DNA from: Gari tellinella
Lineage: Eukaryota > Mollusca > Bivalvia > Cardiida > Psammobiidae
Assembly: GCA_922989275.2 (NCBI GenBank)
Contig: OV277867.1
Coordinates: forward strand, 5,642,001-5,706,000
Length of the DNA: 64,000 nucleotides
Reading direction: 5' to 3'
Shown: piece by piece, positions 62,566-64,000 of the stretch
Position numbering within the stretch: position 1 is the stretch's first letter
Layout of the letters: the number at the start of each line of letters is the position of its first letter
Made by a program: the position numbers and the translations under genes
Notes under the pieces: model-generated
Database searches by the model: none
What the model saw: the letters and a program-made list of their open reading frames with translations, nothing else
What the model was told of the DNA's origin: nothing

Positions 62566-64000
62566 GATTTGAGGCTTTTACAGAAGAAACGGCCATAGCA
62601 GTTTCAAATATATTTTACCGTTGTTTAAACACACTGCTCCAACTGTTTGCAAATGCTACGGTAACAGTCGTCCTGTGAGTCTAACAACGTTTTATGTCAA
62701 TTTTGTAAACAAATAGAGTTCCATATACCATTGGAAAGCTAATTTAAAGTGCTATATCCTTGTGTAAATCATATGTTTATCTTAGATTTCTATTGCCAGG
62801 ATTACAATAGCCTATCTTCATTTTTAAATTTCCGTTGAGTCTTACAATGATCTATGTCCAATCATAAATATAGATTTTTTAAAGTCCATGACAAGAATAT
62901 GCTTTTCAGAAGATAAATACCTTTAAAGTCGATTTTCTAAAAGAAAATCCTCATGGTAGATAAAACGCTGTGAGACTCACACTGCGGGTTGTCGCCTCCA
63001 GAAAGCATTTAATTTACAAGCATTTAATGGTCCAATAATAACTAACCGTTGGTATGGGGAAAACCCCAAATCACAAATAAACTTTTGAACGAAAGATTGA
63101 AGGTTATTGATTTATTATGCATGTGAGTAGCTTGATGCCGATACATGTTCATTTAACCTTTTCATTGCCATTATGACGAAATCACCAAACACAGTCGCTG
63201 ACATACCATGGTCTGCTTATAATTTCTGCCTGCATATTATTAGATATAAAACTTATACGAGGGGTGTTCAAATAGTTTTGATACTGAATCAATAACTTCA
63301 ATATAATGAGTGCAAAATGCATGTATGATATATCATTTTAAAGAGCAATTATTCGCCTACACGATAGTATAATGCACGATAAGATCACATAACTCGATGA
63401 GTCACAACATGAACCTAAATGACCCCTACTTGAGGACACTGGAACATAGCACTTTTCAGACATTACTTTTTGACGCAATAACGTCTTAAAATGTACAATT
63501 TCCAGATTTTTTTCTTCAAATATATCAGTTTATGTCTAAATTTTAATGTAAATATTTTTTATTTCTATTGAAAGGGTTAACTGTCTAAAATCTCATTTTT
63601 TCAAAATCAACATTTCTTATTTTGCTAATGACGAAAGTGGACATGTTTTTTCGAACGCTATGAAAATGTTCTAGATCAGTATATCTACATTTTGATTTTA
63701 AAACATGAAACCATTTTTCAATGGCTTCAACTATAGCCTGGTTTAATAATAAAGAAAGAGTTTGTAGTTTCCCTAACTACTTTTATACATAACAGGAGAT
63801 CAATTTTTTATTATATTTTCAGTATGTGTTTAGAAATAGCTCTATTCTTTATATTTTATGTAATAATAACATTTAAAACTGTGTAGTGTTTGCATAATTG
63901 TCTGATTGTATTTAACAGAAAATTTCATAAACCTATTCAAAATAATAAAGCCGTACAAATAATCATAGTATCAAATTGTGTTTAGAAAATTGACTCATAT
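62566..64000. other. Intergenic, no gene seen
   Basis: AT-rich flank. 62630-62660 has a core-2 fragment ('CTCCAACTGTTTGCAAATGC') and 63150-63230 a family C-like end ('TTTAACCTTTTCATTGCCAT'). Both are relics. Confidence 0.5.

Overview
The window looks like a repeat-rich metazoan chromosome segment, most probably from a marine bivalve mollusc. It is AT-rich and dominated by short hairpin-forming DNA transposons (MITEs). It carries one spliced host gene of the dermatopontin family with small exons and multi-kilobase introns, an L1-type non-LTR retrotransposon, and a large virus-like DNA element. The bivalve assignment is inference: dermatopontins are common matrix proteins in molluscs, and the repeat style fits bivalve genomes. 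No bacterial operons, rRNA or CRISPR arrays are present.

Layout. 1-15.2 kb is intergenic, built almost entirely from repeats: a 1.4 kb element with four ~320-bp internal repeats, a 1.3 kb Tigger-like element, several MITE families (often nested) and two 5'-truncated LINE tails. 16.1-25.8 kb holds a complete-looking four-exon dermatopontin-like gene on the + strand (189 aa, signal peptide, three 'HDNGxEDR' repeats). Its exons are tiny islands between MITEs: exon 1 lies in the loop of a 1.56-kb inverted repeat made of two tRNA-like-bearing elements, and a MITE ends 17 bp before exon 3. 27.3-33.7 kb holds duplicated fold-back elements and an intact LINE (ORF1 and ORF2). ORF1 and ORF2 are in the same frame, separated by a single TAG, with no AUG before the endonuclease domain. 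33.7-49.8 kb is again MITEs, minisatellites and fold-back repeats without a recognisable gene. 49.85-62.57 kb is one element with ~2.2-kb terminal inverted repeats. It carries a TATA-box promoter, a DNA polymerase B gene broken by several frameshifts and a stop, a small membrane-protein ORF, the amino-terminal stub of a packaging-type ATPase running into a GGT microsatellite, and an ORF on the opposite strand. This is a decayed Polinton/adintovirus-like element whose right half has been lost and filled with host MITEs. 62.6-64 kb has no recognisable gene.

How things fit together. The host contributes one gene; everything else is mobile DNA at different ages. The MITEs form a modular system. 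The same hairpin core appears inside elements with different ends and different target duplications (TTAA, TA, or 6 bp), so cores appear to have been passed between unrelated transposon families. Family names used below: A (TTAA, AACCCATTACCCCATA ends), A2 (6-bp duplication, CAGGGCTGCCAT ends), B (TA, CAGTGGAGAAAACG ends), C (TTAA, CCCCTTCACTGCC ends), D (TA, CAGTAAAACCTCTC ends), E (TA, CAGTGTTCCCTCTC ends), F and H (long fold-backs), I (TTAA-like, CATTCGACCCCAG ends), K (1-1.4 kb elements ending in GCTCACC).
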